Shown one piece after another: positions 28,851 to 39,647 of a DNA stretch of 64,000 bases (the stretch's first letter is position 1; each line of letters opens with the position of its first letter). The notes below the pieces were generated by a model. That model was not told the origin of the DNA. It searched no databases and saw only the letters and a list, made by a program, of their open reading frames with translations. The position numbers and the translations under genes were made by a program. The stretch spans positions 1-64,000 of the forward strand of contig NZ_NXIF01000008.1 in assembly GCF_002837275.1 (NCBI RefSeq), given 5' to 3'. The stretch comes from Malaciobacter halophilus (GTDB taxonomy: Bacteria; Campylobacterota; Campylobacteria; Campylobacterales; Arcobacteraceae).

Positions 28851-30036
28851 ATGATTGACAGAATTTTTTACTTTTTGCTTTTCTTAGAATTAAATAGCCA
28901 ACAATACCAGAAAGAAAAGAACCAATTAATATTGCTAACTTGTCTGTATATGCATACATATCAGAGTCTTGATATGCTAAAGAGTCTATAAATAAACTCA
29001 TAGTAAATCCAATACCTGTTAAAACAGCAACTCCATAAATTTGCATCCATGAAGCACACTTAGGAAGTTTTGCTAGATTTAGTCTTACTGCTATATAAAC
29101 AAAAAGCATTACACCTAATTGTTTTCCAAGAAATAGACCTAAAATAATTCCTAAAGATACAGGAGTTAAAAGCTGTTCAAAAGATAAACCTTTCAAGTTT
29201 ACTCCCGCATTTACAAAAGCAAAAATTGGTAAAATAAAATATGCTACCCAAAAATGCAAATTATGCTCTAAATTTTTTAAAGGAGATACACTTTTATTTT
29301 TATCATTTTTAACAGCAAGTGGAATAGTAAAAGCTAATATAATTCCAGCAAGAGTAGCATGTACACCTGATTTTAAAACAGAAACCCACAGTATTAAACC
29401 TACTAAAATATAAGCAGTTGGTCTAATAATATTTAATCGATTCATTACAATTAAAGTTATAGTACATGCAAGTGCTGCAAGAATTGATAATAAAGATAAA
29501 TCAGAAGTATAAAATACTGCAATAATTAAAATTGCACCCAAATCGTCAAAAATTGCCAGTGCCATTAAGAATATTTTTAAACTAACAGGTACTTTTTTTC
29601 CAAGTAAAGATAAAATACCTAAAGCAAAAGCAATGTCAGTTGCTGTTGGAATTGCCCAACCTCTCATAGCAAAATCACTATCAAAATTAAAGCTTACAAA
29701 TATTAAAGCAGGTACTATCATACCTCCAGCTGCTGCAATAGCGGGAAGTGCTATTTTTGAAAGAGAAGAGAGATGGCCTGCTAAAAGTTCTCTTTTAATT
29801 TCAAGTCCAACTAAAAGAAAAAATATAGCCATTAAACCATCATTTATCCATAAAATAAGAGGTTTTTCTATTAGTAAAATATCTCCAAAGGAGAAAGTAA
29901 TTATTGTTTTTAAAAAGGCATCATAAACTTCAGAAAAAGAAGAGTTTCTAAATAGTAATGCAACTATTGTTACAAAAATAAGAATTATACCTGAGGCTGA
30001 CTCTTTTTTTATATATTCATTTATTAATATTTTCAT
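28849..30036 (-). CDS. nhaA: Na+/H+ antiporter NhaA (copy 2)
   Basis: A 395-aa NhaA paralogue of the copy at 20939-22111, with the same TATDIAFALG and DDLGAI aspartate motifs and C-terminal YTDKLAILIGSFLSGI block. In Campylobacter the two nhaA genes stand side by side; here the psr island lies between them. It starts with ATG and is followed by a terminator that overlaps its stop. Two antiporters suit a marine or saline habitat. Confidence 0.95.
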   Translation of the reverse strand: MKILINEYIKKESASGIILIFVTIVALLFRNSSFSEVYDAFLKTIITFSFGDILLIEKPLILWINDGLMAIFFLLVGLEIKRELLAGHLSSLSKIALPAIAAAGGMIVPALIFVSFNFDSDFAMRGWAIPTATDIAFALGILSLLGKKVPVSLKIFLMALAIFDDLGAILIIAVFYTSDLSLLSILAALACTITLIVMNRLNIIRPTAYILVGLILWVSVLKSGVHATLAGIILAFTIPLAVKNDKNKSVSPLKNLEHNLHFWVAYFILPIFAFVNAGVNLKGLSFEQLLTPVSLGIILGLFLGKQLGVMLFVYIAVRLNLAKLPKCASWMQIYGVAVLTGIGFTMSLFIDSLAYQDSDMYAYTDKLAILIGSFLSGIVGYLILRKAKSKKFCQS

Positions 30037-30114
30037 TTAATTGCCCTACTTTCAAATAAAGCTATACAATTATTTTATAATAATTGCCTTTAGTTTTACT
30101 TAGGGCAATTTAAA

Positions 30115-31413
30115 TTATTTTTTTCTTAGTTGATAGGTAATATCCCCTGCACCAACACCTAAAATAATTCCATCACTATACTCATAAATTATTTCATCAT
30201 CCTTTATAAGTGCTATTTTATTATCTATTGATTCAACTTTATCTGCAAAAATCGGATTATAAGAAGCAAACTCTTTTTCAAAATCTATATGTAAAGACTC
30301 TTCTCCAGCACTATAAACAGGTAATATAACAAGTGCATCACAACCTGTAAAACATTTTTTAAATTCATCAAGATTACTAACAGTTCTACTATATTTATGA
30401 GGCTGCCAAACTACAACAATTTTTTCCATATTCTTTAAATTTGAATATAAGCTAACAGACTTCATAGTAGCAGCTACTTCTGTTGGATGATGAGCATAAT
30501 CATCAATTACTACAAACTGTTCAGTTTTATGAACAATATCAAATCTTTTTTTAATCCCTTTGTAGTTTTTAATATTATTCTTAATCTCTACTAATGGAAG
30601 TTCATTTAAAGCTGCTAAAATTGCCAAAGAAGCATCAATAGCAATATGATAGCCAAACCCCCATACTTCAAACTCACCCAAATCTTTTAAATGAAACTTT
30701 GTATATGGCTCTCCATCTTTTAAAGTATAAGAAACTTCTGTAATATCAACACTTGGATGAAGTTTTATAGCTTCTATATCTAAACTACTTAAAAACTCAT
30801 CTTCTGCATTTATAACTCTTACTTTTGCAATTTTTAAAAATGATTCATAAGCTTGATAAAATCTTTTTAAATCATAATTATAATACTCCATATGCTCTGG
30901 TTCTGCATTTGTAACAATTGCACAATATGGATTTGAAAGAAGAAAACTTCCATCACTCTCATCAGCTTCAAAAGCAACTAAGTTATCAACATATCTAAAA
31001 TTTGAATCAAACTCTTTAGATATTGCTCCAATTAAAGTTGAACTTTTTAAAATTGAAGCTAAAATAGCTGTTGTTGTACTTTTCCCATGAGCTCCTGCGA
31101 CACAATAGTTTTTTTTATCACCTAAAACTATTGGTAAGGCCTCTTTTCTTGGAATAGTTTTTATTCCCTTTTCAACAGCTTGTAAAATCTCTACATTATT
31201 TGGTTTTACTGCTGCTGAATGTATTACTATATCTTGATTATCTATTATTGAAGCATTATGAGGAGTAATTACTTTAATTCCTTCTTCTTCAAGTTGCTTT
31301 GTAATAGGAGAACTTTTAATATCTGACCCACTTACATAATGCCCATCATGCTTTAAAAATCTTCCAAGTGCTGATAAGCCTATTCCACCAATTCCAATAA
31401 AATGTATATTCAT
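30115..31413 (-). CDS. murC: UDP-N-acetylmuramate--L-alanine ligase
   Basis: Cytoplasmic Mur ligase adding L-alanine to UDP-MurNAc in peptidoglycan synthesis. N-terminal GIGGIGLSALG binds the nucleotide-sugar and AGAHGKSTTT at 106-115 is the ATP P-loop; DDYAHHPTEV is the MurC block in the C-terminal domain. The length of 432 aa is normal. It lies three bases after the unknown gene upstream, in an operon with dapC, which serves the same pathway. Confidence 0.96.
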   Translation of the reverse strand: MNIHFIGIGGIGLSALGRFLKHDGHYVSGSDIKSSPITKQLEEEGIKVITPHNASIIDNQDIVIHSAAVKPNNVEILQAVEKGIKTIPRKEALPIVLGDKKNYCVAGAHGKSTTTAILASILKSSTLIGAISKEFDSNFRYVDNLVAFEADESDGSFLLSNPYCAIVTNAEPEHMEYYNYDLKRFYQAYESFLKIAKVRVINAEDEFLSSLDIEAIKLHPSVDITEVSYTLKDGEPYTKFHLKDLGEFEVWGFGYHIAIDASLAILAALNELPLVEIKNNIKNYKGIKKRFDIVHKTEQFVVIDDYAHHPTEVAATMKSVSLYSNLKNMEKIVVVWQPHKYSRTVSNLDEFKKCFTGCDALVILPVYSAGEESLHIDFEKEFASYNPIFADKVESIDNKIALIKDDEIIYEYSDGIILGVGAGDITYQLRKK

Positions 31414-31416
31414 ATA

Positions 31417-31995
31417 TTAATCCAATAGATATTTTAAGTTTTCATGCTCTTTTTTTAAAACATCACTGTTTTGTTTTAAAAAAACTTTTATAGCAAAATT
31501 AAAGTTAACAATAAAATATCCATGTGAATCATCTTCTAATACACTATTTACATCAACTTTTTTCTCATAGAATGTATCTAAATCCATACCTTTTGAAAGT
31601 GCAATTACATGTATTTTTAATGCATCTTCCAATCTTTCATCATCAATGATATTATACAGTACAAAAAACAGTTGCTTTGCACCTTCAATATCTTGAAAAC
31701 TCCATTTTTCAATTGCATGTTCATAAAAAGACCTTACGTAAAAAAGCTCTTTATCTTTAAGTTTTAACTTTTTACCACTATTTACTATCTTTTCAACATT
31801 TGTAAATGATATTTTTAAAATCTCTTCATAAACCTCATTTATCTTACTCTCTTCTAAATCTAAAATAAGCATTGAGTCAAGAACTTCATAAAGTGCTGAA
31901 ATATTTTTAGTATTTAAAGCATCTACTCTTGTTTCTTCTAAATACTTTAAAAAATCAGGGTTTGTTCTAGCTTCATTTAACTCTTGCTTATTCAT
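31417..31995 (-). CDS. Unknown helical protein between dapC and murC
   Basis: A 192-aa protein predicted soluble and largely helical, acidic, with no signal or membrane segment. It has repeated Leu/Glu-rich stretches and a segment FIVNFNFAIKVFLK near residue 155. Its start overlaps dapC by eight bases and its stop lies three bases before murC, so its expression is coupled to cell-wall precursor genes. I recognise no family. Confidence 0.65.
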   Translation of the reverse strand: MNKQELNEARTNPDFLKYLEETRVDALNTKNISALYEVLDSMLILDLEESKINEVYEEILKISFTNVEKIVNSGKKLKLKDKELFYVRSFYEHAIEKWSFQDIEGAKQLFFVLYNIIDDERLEDALKIHVIALSKGMDLDTFYEKKVDVNSVLEDDSHGYFIVNFNFAIKVFLKQNSDVLKKEHENLKYLLD

Positions 31996-33118
31996 TAATA
32001 AAATCCTTCAATCTTTTTAATACCTCTCTTGTTTTATTTTCATTTTCTACTAAGGCTATTCTTACATATCCTTTTGCATTACCTTCTCTTCCTAAAAAAC
32101 TTCCAGGAAGAACTTTTATATGTTTCTTTTTATATAGTTCTTTTGTAAATTCTAATTCATCTTCTACTTCTAACCATATATAAAAAGTAGCTTGTGGTGG
32201 ATTTATACCTAAAATCTCTTTTGCTATTTCAAAGTTCTTTTTATATATTTTTCTAAAACTCTCAACGTGCTCTTCATCATTCCAAGCAATAGTTGCAGCT
32301 TTTTGTAAAGGAACAGGACTTGCACACCCAACATAAGTTCTATATTTCATATACTCTTTTAAAATAGTTGAATCACCCGCGATAAAACCACTTCTAAGTC
32401 CAGGAGCACTACTTCTTTTTGAAATTGAATTCATCACTAGTATATTTTTAAAATTTTCATTTCCTGCTTTTATACTAGCTTCTAATAAAGAGACTGGTTT
32501 ATTGTTGTTGTCAAAATATATTTCACTATAACACTCATCATTTATTAAAATAAAATCAAACTCTAATGCTTTTTTTACCCAAATAACAAGCTCATCTATA
32601 CTCATATTTGCAGAAGTTGGATTATTAGGATAGTTTAAAATAACTAAGTCACATCTTTTTAGCTCTTCATCACTAAGTGTTGCTTTAAAACTATTTTCTT
32701 TAGTTAAATTTATGTGAATAACTTCTGCACGACTTGCAATTGCAGCACCTTCATAGATTTGATAAAAAGGATTAGTATATGCCATAACTGGATTTTTTTT
32801 ATCAAATAATGCAAACTGAGGAAAATTAAAAAGTACCTCTCTAGTTCCAAAAGTAGGGATTATTTGCTCATTTTGTAAAGAAACATTAAATCTTTTTGAT
32901 ACAAAATTTCTCATGGCATCTTTTAATTGGGGAATTCCAGCACTTGCTGGATACTTTTTTAAAAGTTCTGAACTATTTTTCAACTCATCTTGAATAAATT
33001 GTGGAGTTTCAAACTGTGGCTCTCCAATTGTAAGAGAAGATAATTCATACTCACTTGTAGCAGTTACATCACTTAATAGTTCATTTAACTTTTCAAAGGG
33101 ATAAGTCTCAAATTTCAT
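31988..33118 (-). CDS. dapC: Succinyldiaminopimelate transaminase (class I aminotransferase)
   Basis: PLP aminotransferase of fold type I, 376 aa. The PLP lysine is Lys234 in NSISKRSSAPG, with NYPNNPTSA and the Asp of LINDECYSE also present. The substrate-region block NPFYQIYEGAA is typical of the DapC group that makes N-succinyl-LL-diaminopimelate for lysine and peptidoglycan. Its position before murC supports this. Another class I aminotransferase specificity remains possible. Confidence 0.82.
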   Translation of the reverse strand: MKFETYPFEKLNELLSDVTATSEYELSSLTIGEPQFETPQFIQDELKNSSELLKKYPASAGIPQLKDAMRNFVSKRFNVSLQNEQIIPTFGTREVLFNFPQFALFDKKNPVMAYTNPFYQIYEGAAIASRAEVIHINLTKENSFKATLSDEELKRCDLVILNYPNNPTSANMSIDELVIWVKKALEFDFILINDECYSEIYFDNNNKPVSLLEASIKAGNENFKNILVMNSISKRSSAPGLRSGFIAGDSTILKEYMKYRTYVGCASPVPLQKAATIAWNDEEHVESFRKIYKKNFEIAKEILGINPPQATFYIWLEVEDELEFTKELYKKKHIKVLPGSFLGREGNAKGYVRIALVENENKTREVLKRLKDFINE

Positions 33119-33127
33119 TTAATTCCT

Positions 33128-34552
33128 TTAATCTTCAATAATAGGGATAAGTAATTGATTATATTTTGCCATATCAAAAGATATTAAATCAGAGTTTGTA
33201 TAAATAAAGTTCCATGAGAATCTTTTTTGAAACATACTCTTTTTAAGTGGCAAAATTTGTAAAATATTTTGTTCTTTTCTAAGTTGTCTTATTGGGTTTT
33301 TATCACAAGAGATAACTTCAATTTTTTGACTAAATATTTTTGAAAGATTCTCAAAATGGTCAAGAAGTTTTGATTTATCATCAAAGCCTACTGGGTCCAT
33401 ATCAAATATCTTCGTTTTTGTTTTTAATTGGCTTGATACATCAAATACAATAGGAGAAATTTGTTCATAAGATTTTGTATCATTTAACACAATTAAAGTA
33501 TTTTTTGTTGCACCGATTGGTTCTCTACCAAGTTTAAATAGTGGAACTTTTGTATTTGCTAATTCATTGGCAATCTCTTTGTTTTTAAACATCTCACTTG
33601 TTAACATCATCATACCAATATCAAGCTTTTTAAAATCCATCTTTCTTATTTTTCTAAAGCCTAAACAGTGATAATCAATATTTATAATAACTGACTCATC
33701 ATCTCTAAATTGTTCTTTAATAAAATTCATAATTCCAACTGTTGTTGGTCTTGTAATTCTAATAACTAATTTTCTATTCTTTAGATATTTATGTAGATAT
33801 TTAGCTTCATGTACAGCTTTTTCAACTCTATGTTTTTTCATTAGATACAAGTCTAAGTATAGATATAAATTATGTCCAAATGGCATAGGGAATTGCCCTC
33901 TTGTTTTACCAATTGCACTATAAACTTGCATTAATACTTTTGGTTCACCAATTACTAAAATAGTATCATTTGGTTTTAAGATTAAAGATGGTTTTAAATC
34001 TTCTAATTTTTCATTTCTGTATAAAGCAAAAATTCTCCAATTCTTTTGCTCGATTGAACCTATGTATCTATAAGCATATGAACTACCAAAAGGTATTCTA
34101 ATTTCCATAATTTCACCATGCTTTAATCCAATATTTTGAGCAACAACAGGAATATTTGGCAATCTTTCTACCATTCCATTTGCTAAAACTTCTATACCTT
34201 TATATACATTTACATAAGGATCTTCAAGCTCTAAATTCCAATAATCTAAAATATTCATTTGAAGATTATGTTTATGAGATTTAATATTTTCAATAACACT
34301 TAACATCTCATCTTTTGAATTAAGTACAATTAGTACTTCTGTATGAATATTTTTATCTAAAACCATTGCAAGTTTTGATTTAGAAGTTGGATCAAACTTA
34401 TAAAATGTAACATTTGATAATTTTTGTTCTGGAACTATTGCGTCATTAACATAAACAATATCATAATAGTTTTCACCAGTATTAGTTTCAACTATTCTTT
34501 GCATTAAGTTTTTAGCGACAATTCCGTCTAATATAACAAGTATCTTTTTCAT
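33128..34552 (-). CDS. TrkA-like (RCK_N/RCK_C) protein, COG3400 type
   Basis: A 474-aa cytoplasmic protein with an N-terminal Rossmann-like region (ILVILDGIVAKNL), a middle segment like TrkA-C (LKPNDTILVIGEP near residue 200) and a longer C-terminal half with an FxKLGREPIG segment. TrkA/RCK domains bind nucleotides or ions and gate K+ channels. The N-terminus lacks a clear GxGxxG, so NAD binding is doubtful. No channel gene is adjacent. It is the first gene of the operon leading to dapC and murC. Confidence 0.65.
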   Translation of the reverse strand: MKKILVILDGIVAKNLMQRIVETNTGENYYDIVYVNDAIVPEQKLSNVTFYKFDPTSKSKLAMVLDKNIHTEVLIVLNSKDEMLSVIENIKSHKHNLQMNILDYWNLELEDPYVNVYKGIEVLANGMVERLPNIPVVAQNIGLKHGEIMEIRIPFGSSYAYRYIGSIEQKNWRIFALYRNEKLEDLKPSLILKPNDTILVIGEPKVLMQVYSAIGKTRGQFPMPFGHNLYLYLDLYLMKKHRVEKAVHEAKYLHKYLKNRKLVIRITRPTTVGIMNFIKEQFRDDESVIINIDYHCLGFRKIRKMDFKKLDIGMMMLTSEMFKNKEIANELANTKVPLFKLGREPIGATKNTLIVLNDTKSYEQISPIVFDVSSQLKTKTKIFDMDPVGFDDKSKLLDHFENLSKIFSQKIEVISCDKNPIRQLRKEQNILQILPLKKSMFQKRFSWNFIYTNSDLISFDMAKYNQLLIPIIED

Positions 34553-34557
34553 AGTAG

Positions 34558-35766
<1,209 letters not shown>

Positions 35767-35805
35767 CTTTAGTAATATTTTATATCATTAAAAACTCTTT
35801 TTTGA

Positions 35806-35811
35806 TATAAT
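35806..35811 (+). promoter_or_regulatory. -10 box of gatC
   Basis: TATAAT lies 35 bases before the gatC start, with AAAGGA at 35835-35840. Confidence 0.55.
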
Positions 35812-35845
35812 AAATATTATAGTATAAAAAGTTCAAAGGAAAAAA

Positions 35846-36136
35846 ATGACAGTTGATGATAAACTAATTGAAAAACTATCAAAACTTTCTAGTTTAGAGA
35901 TTGATGAACAAAGAAAAGAGAGTTTAAAAGCAGAGCTAGGAGATATTATCAATTTTGTTGAGAATTTAAATGAAATTGATGTTAGTAATATCGATGCAAC
36001 ATTTAATACTGTTGAGGGAGGTACTCCTTTAAGAGATGATATTTCAACTCAAGACTTACAAAGAGCAAAAAGCATAATAGATAATGCACCAAAATCAGAA
36101 GATGGATACTTTATAGTTCCAAAAATTATTGAGTAG
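35846..36136 (+). CDS. gatC: Asp-tRNA(Asn)/Glu-tRNA(Gln) amidotransferase subunit C
   Basis: Small stabilising subunit of GatCAB, which makes Gln-tRNA and Asn-tRNA by amidation. The 96-aa protein has the typical LSSLEIDEQ...LGDIINFVENLNEID helical core and the VEGGTPLRDD linker. gatA and gatB are not in the window, which is common in this phylum. Confidence 0.92.
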   Translation: MTVDDKLIEKLSKLSSLEIDEQRKESLKAELGDIINFVENLNEIDVSNIDATFNTVEGGTPLRDDISTQDLQRAKSIIDNAPKSEDGYFIVPKIIE

Positions 36137-36143
36137 TAATATT

Positions 36144-36485
36144 ATGATAAAAGTACACGGTATAAAAAATTGTGATACAGTAAGAAAAGCTCTTAAGTTT
36201 TTCAAAGAAAATTCAATAGATTATGATTTTTTTGATTTTAAAAAAGAAGAAGTAACTACACAAATGGTTGAATACTGGGTTGAGAACTCATCACTTGATA
36301 AACTATTTAATAATAGAGGTGCTACTTATAGAAATCTAAAACTAAAAGATTTAAACCTTGATGATGAGGGTAAAATAGAGTGGTTAAAAAAAGAATCTAT
36401 GCTTTTTAAAAGACCTATAATTGAGTATAACAATAAAGTTATTGTTGGTTTTAATGAGCAAGAGTATAAAGACACTTTCTTATAA
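36144..36485 (+). CDS. ArsC/Spx/YffB family protein
   Basis: A 113-aa thioredoxin-like protein. The start MIKVHGIKNCDTVRKAL has the single cysteine of the YffB/ArsC-like group, followed by FDFKKEEVT and LFNNRGATYRNL. It may reduce a thiol substrate or arsenate, or act as an adaptor like Spx; none is proven, and no ars genes are nearby. ATG at 36144 is preferred to TTG at 36129, which lies inside gatC; the Shine-Dalgarno is weak. A terminator overlaps the stop. Confidence 0.8.
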   Translation: MIKVHGIKNCDTVRKALKFFKENSIDYDFFDFKKEEVTTQMVEYWVENSSLDKLFNNRGATYRNLKLKDLNLDDEGKIEWLKKESMLFKRPIIEYNNKVIVGFNEQEYKDTFL

Positions 36486-36509
36486 AAAAGAGGAACCCTC
36501 TTTTTTATA
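36481..36509. terminator. Bidirectional terminator between arsC-like gene and DAHP synthase
   Basis: A 13-bp perfect stem (36481-36493 with 36497-36509) has core AAAGAGG/CCTCTTT flanked by A and T tracts. It contains the stop codons of both convergent genes. Confidence 0.85.
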
Positions 36510-37869
36510 CTACTAAATCTTTTCTAGCCTCTTTTAATGTTTCAGCTATCATAAAAGATAATTCTAAAGCTTGATCAGCATTTAATCTTGGGTCACATTG
36601 AGTATGATATCTACTAGATAGTCCCTCTTGAGTAATAGCAGAAGAACAAGAACCTGTACACTCTGTTACATTTTGTCCTGTCATTTCTAAATGAATACCA
36701 CCTGCATATGTACCCTCAGCTCTATGAATTTGGAAGAATTGTTTAACTTCTGATAAGATTGATTCAAAATCTCTTGTTTTAAATCCATTATCAGTTTTTA
36801 TTGTATTTCCATGCATTGGATCACTTGACCATAATACATTTTTACCTTCAGCTTTAACTTTTGCTAAAAGTTTAGGGAAATTATCTGCAATTTTTTCAGC
36901 TCCCATTCTTACAATTAAGTTTAATCTTCCTGCTTCATTTTCTGGATTTAACTTATCAATAAGCTTAATTAGTTCATCTTCTTGCATAGATGGTCCAACT
37001 TTACAACCTATTGGATTTTTTATACCTCTAAAATACTCAATATGTGCATCATCAAGTCCTCTAGTTCTATCTCCAATCCATAACATATGTGCACTACAAT
37101 CATACCAATCACCTGTTAATGAATCTTTTCTTGTTAAAGCTTGCTCATAGTTTAATAATAGTGCTTCATGTGAAGTATAAAGTGTTGTTTCACTTAATTG
37201 TTGAGTATTCTCTGACGTAATACCACATGATTTCATAAAATTTAATGTTTCAGAAATTTTATCTGCTAATTGTTCATACTTCTCCCCTAAAGCATTTCCT
37301 TTAACAAAATCTAAATTCCATGAATGAACTTTATTTAAATCAGCCATACCACCTCTTGCAAATGCTCGTAAAAGGTTTAGTGTTGCCGCACTTTGATTAT
37401 ATGCTTTTAAAAGTTTTTTTGGTCTTGGATTTCTTGATTCTTCATCAAACTCAATACCATTTACAATATCTCCTCTATATGAAGGTAATGCTATTCCATT
37501 TATCTCTTCAAAATCCGAACTTCTAGGCTTTGCAAATTGACCTGCTACTCTTCCAACTTTTACAACAGGACAACCTCCTGAGAAAGTTAAAACAACTGCC
37601 ATTTGCATCATTACTTTAAATAAATCTTTAATATTATTTGCATCAAATGCATTAAATGATTCAGCACAATCCCCACCTTGAAGTAGAAATGACTTACCAT
37701 TTACAACATCTGCTAATTTACTTTTTAATCTTCTTGCTTCTCCCGCAAAAATAAGTGGAGGATATGAAGATAATTCAGCTTCAACATTTGCTAATTTTTC
37801 TAAATCAGTATATTGTGGTTGTTGCTTTATAGGAAAATCTCTCCAGCTATTTGGACTCCAGTTATTCAT
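36505..37869 (-). CDS. aroG: 3-deoxy-7-phosphoheptulonate synthase, class II
   Basis: First enzyme of the shikimate pathway, condensing PEP and erythrose 4-phosphate. The class II (plant-like) form is recognised by [17 protein letters not shown] at the start, [25 protein letters not shown] and the metal-binding [12 protein letters not shown]. The length of 454 aa is normal for this class. Chorismate made by this pathway is also the precursor used by MqnE. Confidence 0.94.
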   Translation of the reverse strand: MNNWSPNSWRDFPIKQQPQYTDLEKLANVEAELSSYPPLIFAGEARRLKSKLADVVNGKSFLLQGGDCAESFNAFDANNIKDLFKVMMQMAVVLTFSGGCPVVKVGRVAGQFAKPRSSDFEEINGIALPSYRGDIVNGIEFDEESRNPRPKKLLKAYNQSAATLNLLRAFARGGMADLNKVHSWNLDFVKGNALGEKYEQLADKISETLNFMKSCGITSENTQQLSETTLYTSHEALLLNYEQALTRKDSLTGDWYDCSAHMLWIGDRTRGLDDAHIEYFRGIKNPIGCKVGPSMQEDELIKLIDKLNPENEAGRLNLIVRMGAEKIADNFPKLLAKVKAEGKNVLWSSDPMHGNTIKTDNGFKTRDFESILSEVKQFFQIHRAEGTYAGGIHLEMTGQNVTECTGSCSSAITQEGLSSRYHTQCDPRLNADQALELSFMIAETLKEARKDLVV

Positions 37870-37923
37870 TATAAACCCTTTTTTTATTCTAGATAATTAA
37901 AGTTTAGCAAAAACTTTCTTAAT

Positions 37924-37949
37924 AAAATAGCCTTAAACAAGGCTATTTT
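37924..37949 (-). terminator. Terminator after transaldolase
   Basis: AAAATAGCCTT (37924-37934) pairs with AAGGCTATTTT (37939-37949). The stem includes the tal stop codon, and TTTTATT follows on the minus strand. It separates tal from the DAHP synthase gene. Confidence 0.8.
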
Positions 37950-38935
37950 GTCAACTTATTTAATAAATCACTAAATGATACTTTAAATGCTTCTAAGCCG
38001 TCAGTTAATAGTTTTTCATAAACTTCTGACATATTTATTCCAACTTTACTAAGCTCTTTAAAATATTCATCACATTCATCTTCACTAGGAATTTTTGATG
38101 GTTCTTTAAATCCATCAATCACCCAATCTTCAATTGTTGCTAAAGGAGCAGTATTAATAGAGTTTGGATATAAAAGTTTATCAACATAATAACTTGCCGT
38201 TAATTCATCACCTTTTACTCCTGTACTTGCAAAAAGTGTTCTAATATTTTCATTCTCAAACTTATTTATTTCATGATAACATTTTGTTGCATTCATAATT
38301 CCAAGAGTTGATTTTTTTAATCCTTTTGCAACAAGTTCATCATCACAAAGTCTATCAAATCTAGATACAAATACTGAGATAACAGCTTTTGTATCTGTAT
38401 TTGACTCTTTTATTCCAGCATCTAATGCTTTTGCACAATTTATTGCTTGTTCAACAGAGAAAATAAGTGTTGCGTTAACATTAATTCCTTGACTAGTTAA
38501 CTCTTTCATTGCTAGATAACCAGCTTGTGTTGCTGGTACTTTTATCATTACATTATCACAATTAATCATTGAGTTTAATCTAATTCCTTCTTCAATAGTA
38601 CCCTTTGCATCATCACAAAGTGTTGGGTCAACTTCTAATGATACAAAACCATCATTTCTATCATTTTCATATAAAGGTTTTAAAAGTTCTGCTGCTCTTT
38701 TAATATCTCTTATTGCTAACTCTTCGTAAATTGTTTTTGAATTATTTGCTTTTAACATATCTAGTTGTTGTCTATAAGCAAGTGAACTTGTAATTGAAGA
38801 CTCAAATATAGCAGGATTTGAAGTTGCTCCATGAATAATTTTTTCTTCTATTAGCTCTTGGAATCTATTTTCTAAAAACTCTCTTTCTATAAAATCACAC
38901 CAAAGTGAAAAGTTAATATCCTCTTTTAAACTCAT
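37943..38935 (-). CDS. tal: Transaldolase
   Basis: Pentose-phosphate enzyme transferring a dihydroxyacetone unit; the Schiff-base lysine is in the MIKVPATQAGY block. Further family marks are HGATSNPAIFESSI near the start and FVSRFDRL. The length of 330 aa fits the Tal subfamily of this phylum. It supplies erythrose 4-phosphate to the downstream DAHP synthase. It lies ten bases after serB. Confidence 0.93.
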   Translation of the reverse strand: MSLKEDINFSLWCDFIEREFLENRFQELIEEKIIHGATSNPAIFESSITSSLAYRQQLDMLKANNSKTIYEELAIRDIKRAAELLKPLYENDRNDGFVSLEVDPTLCDDAKGTIEEGIRLNSMINCDNVMIKVPATQAGYLAMKELTSQGINVNATLIFSVEQAINCAKALDAGIKESNTDTKAVISVFVSRFDRLCDDELVAKGLKKSTLGIMNATKCYHEINKFENENIRTLFASTGVKGDELTASYYVDKLLYPNSINTAPLATIEDWVIDGFKEPSKIPSEDECDEYFKELSKVGINMSEVYEKLLTDGLEAFKVSFSDLLNKLTK

Positions 38936-38945
38936 TTCTCTCTCC

Positions 38946-39566
38946 TTAAATACTTTCTAAGATTTGTGTTAAATCTTTTTTATCTACTATTATATTTGCT
39001 TCTTTTTTTAGCACATCTTTTGCACAAAAAGCTACTTTTTTTGCTGCAAATGGAAACATACTAACATCATTTGCTCCATCTCCAGCTACTAATGTATCTT
39101 CAATTGACACTCCAAGCATCGCTTGCACTCTTTGAATCATATCACCTTTAGAAAATCCAAACATCATATCACCACCTACAAGTCCTGTTAAAACTCCATC
39201 TTTTTCGTGTAAAATATTTGAAAAATCTGCATCAAGACCAAGTTTTTCCTTTGCAGGAGATGTTCCTATTCTAAATCCACCTGAAAAACATATTACTTTA
39301 TAGCCCATTTTTTTCAATTCACTTACTGTTTCATAAGCTCCTGGCATCAAAGGTAAATCTTTACAAATCTCTACTGCTTTACTATACTCAAGCCCTTTTA
39401 ATAAAGATACTCTTTGAATTAATGATTCAAAAAAATCAAGTCTTCCAGCCATAGCTTCTTCTGTGATTTTAGCTACTTTTTCTTCAAGTCCTAAAGGTTT
39501 TGCTAAAAAATCAATAGTCTCTCCATCCATAAGTGTTGAGTCAAAATCAAATACTGCTAATTTCAT
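38946..39566 (-). CDS. serB: Phosphoserine phosphatase
   Basis: HAD-family hydrolase releasing serine from phosphoserine. The nucleophile motif is DFDST (Asp7, Asp9), followed by CFSGGFRIG and the Mg-binding GDGANDVSMF. The 206-aa protein lacks the N-terminal ACT region found in some SerB. First gene of the serB-tal unit. Confidence 0.93.
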   Translation of the reverse strand: MKLAVFDFDSTLMDGETIDFLAKPLGLEEKVAKITEEAMAGRLDFFESLIQRVSLLKGLEYSKAVEICKDLPLMPGAYETVSELKKMGYKVICFSGGFRIGTSPAKEKLGLDADFSNILHEKDGVLTGLVGGDMMFGFSKGDMIQRVQAMLGVSIEDTLVAGDGANDVSMFPFAAKKVAFCAKDVLKKEANIIVDKKDLTQILESI

Positions 39567-39607
39567 ATTTTTCCCTGTTTGCTTTAATACTTTTATACTT
39601 TAAAGGG

Positions 39608-39613
39608 TATAAT
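39608..39613 (+). promoter_or_regulatory. -10 box between serB and the MTHFR-like gene
   Basis: TATAAT lies 40 bases before the ATG at 39648, with AAAAGGA between. The reverse strand offers TATTAT toward serB. Confidence 0.5.
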
Positions 39614-39647
39614 AATATCTAAAATATACTAAAAGGATAGTTTTTTA

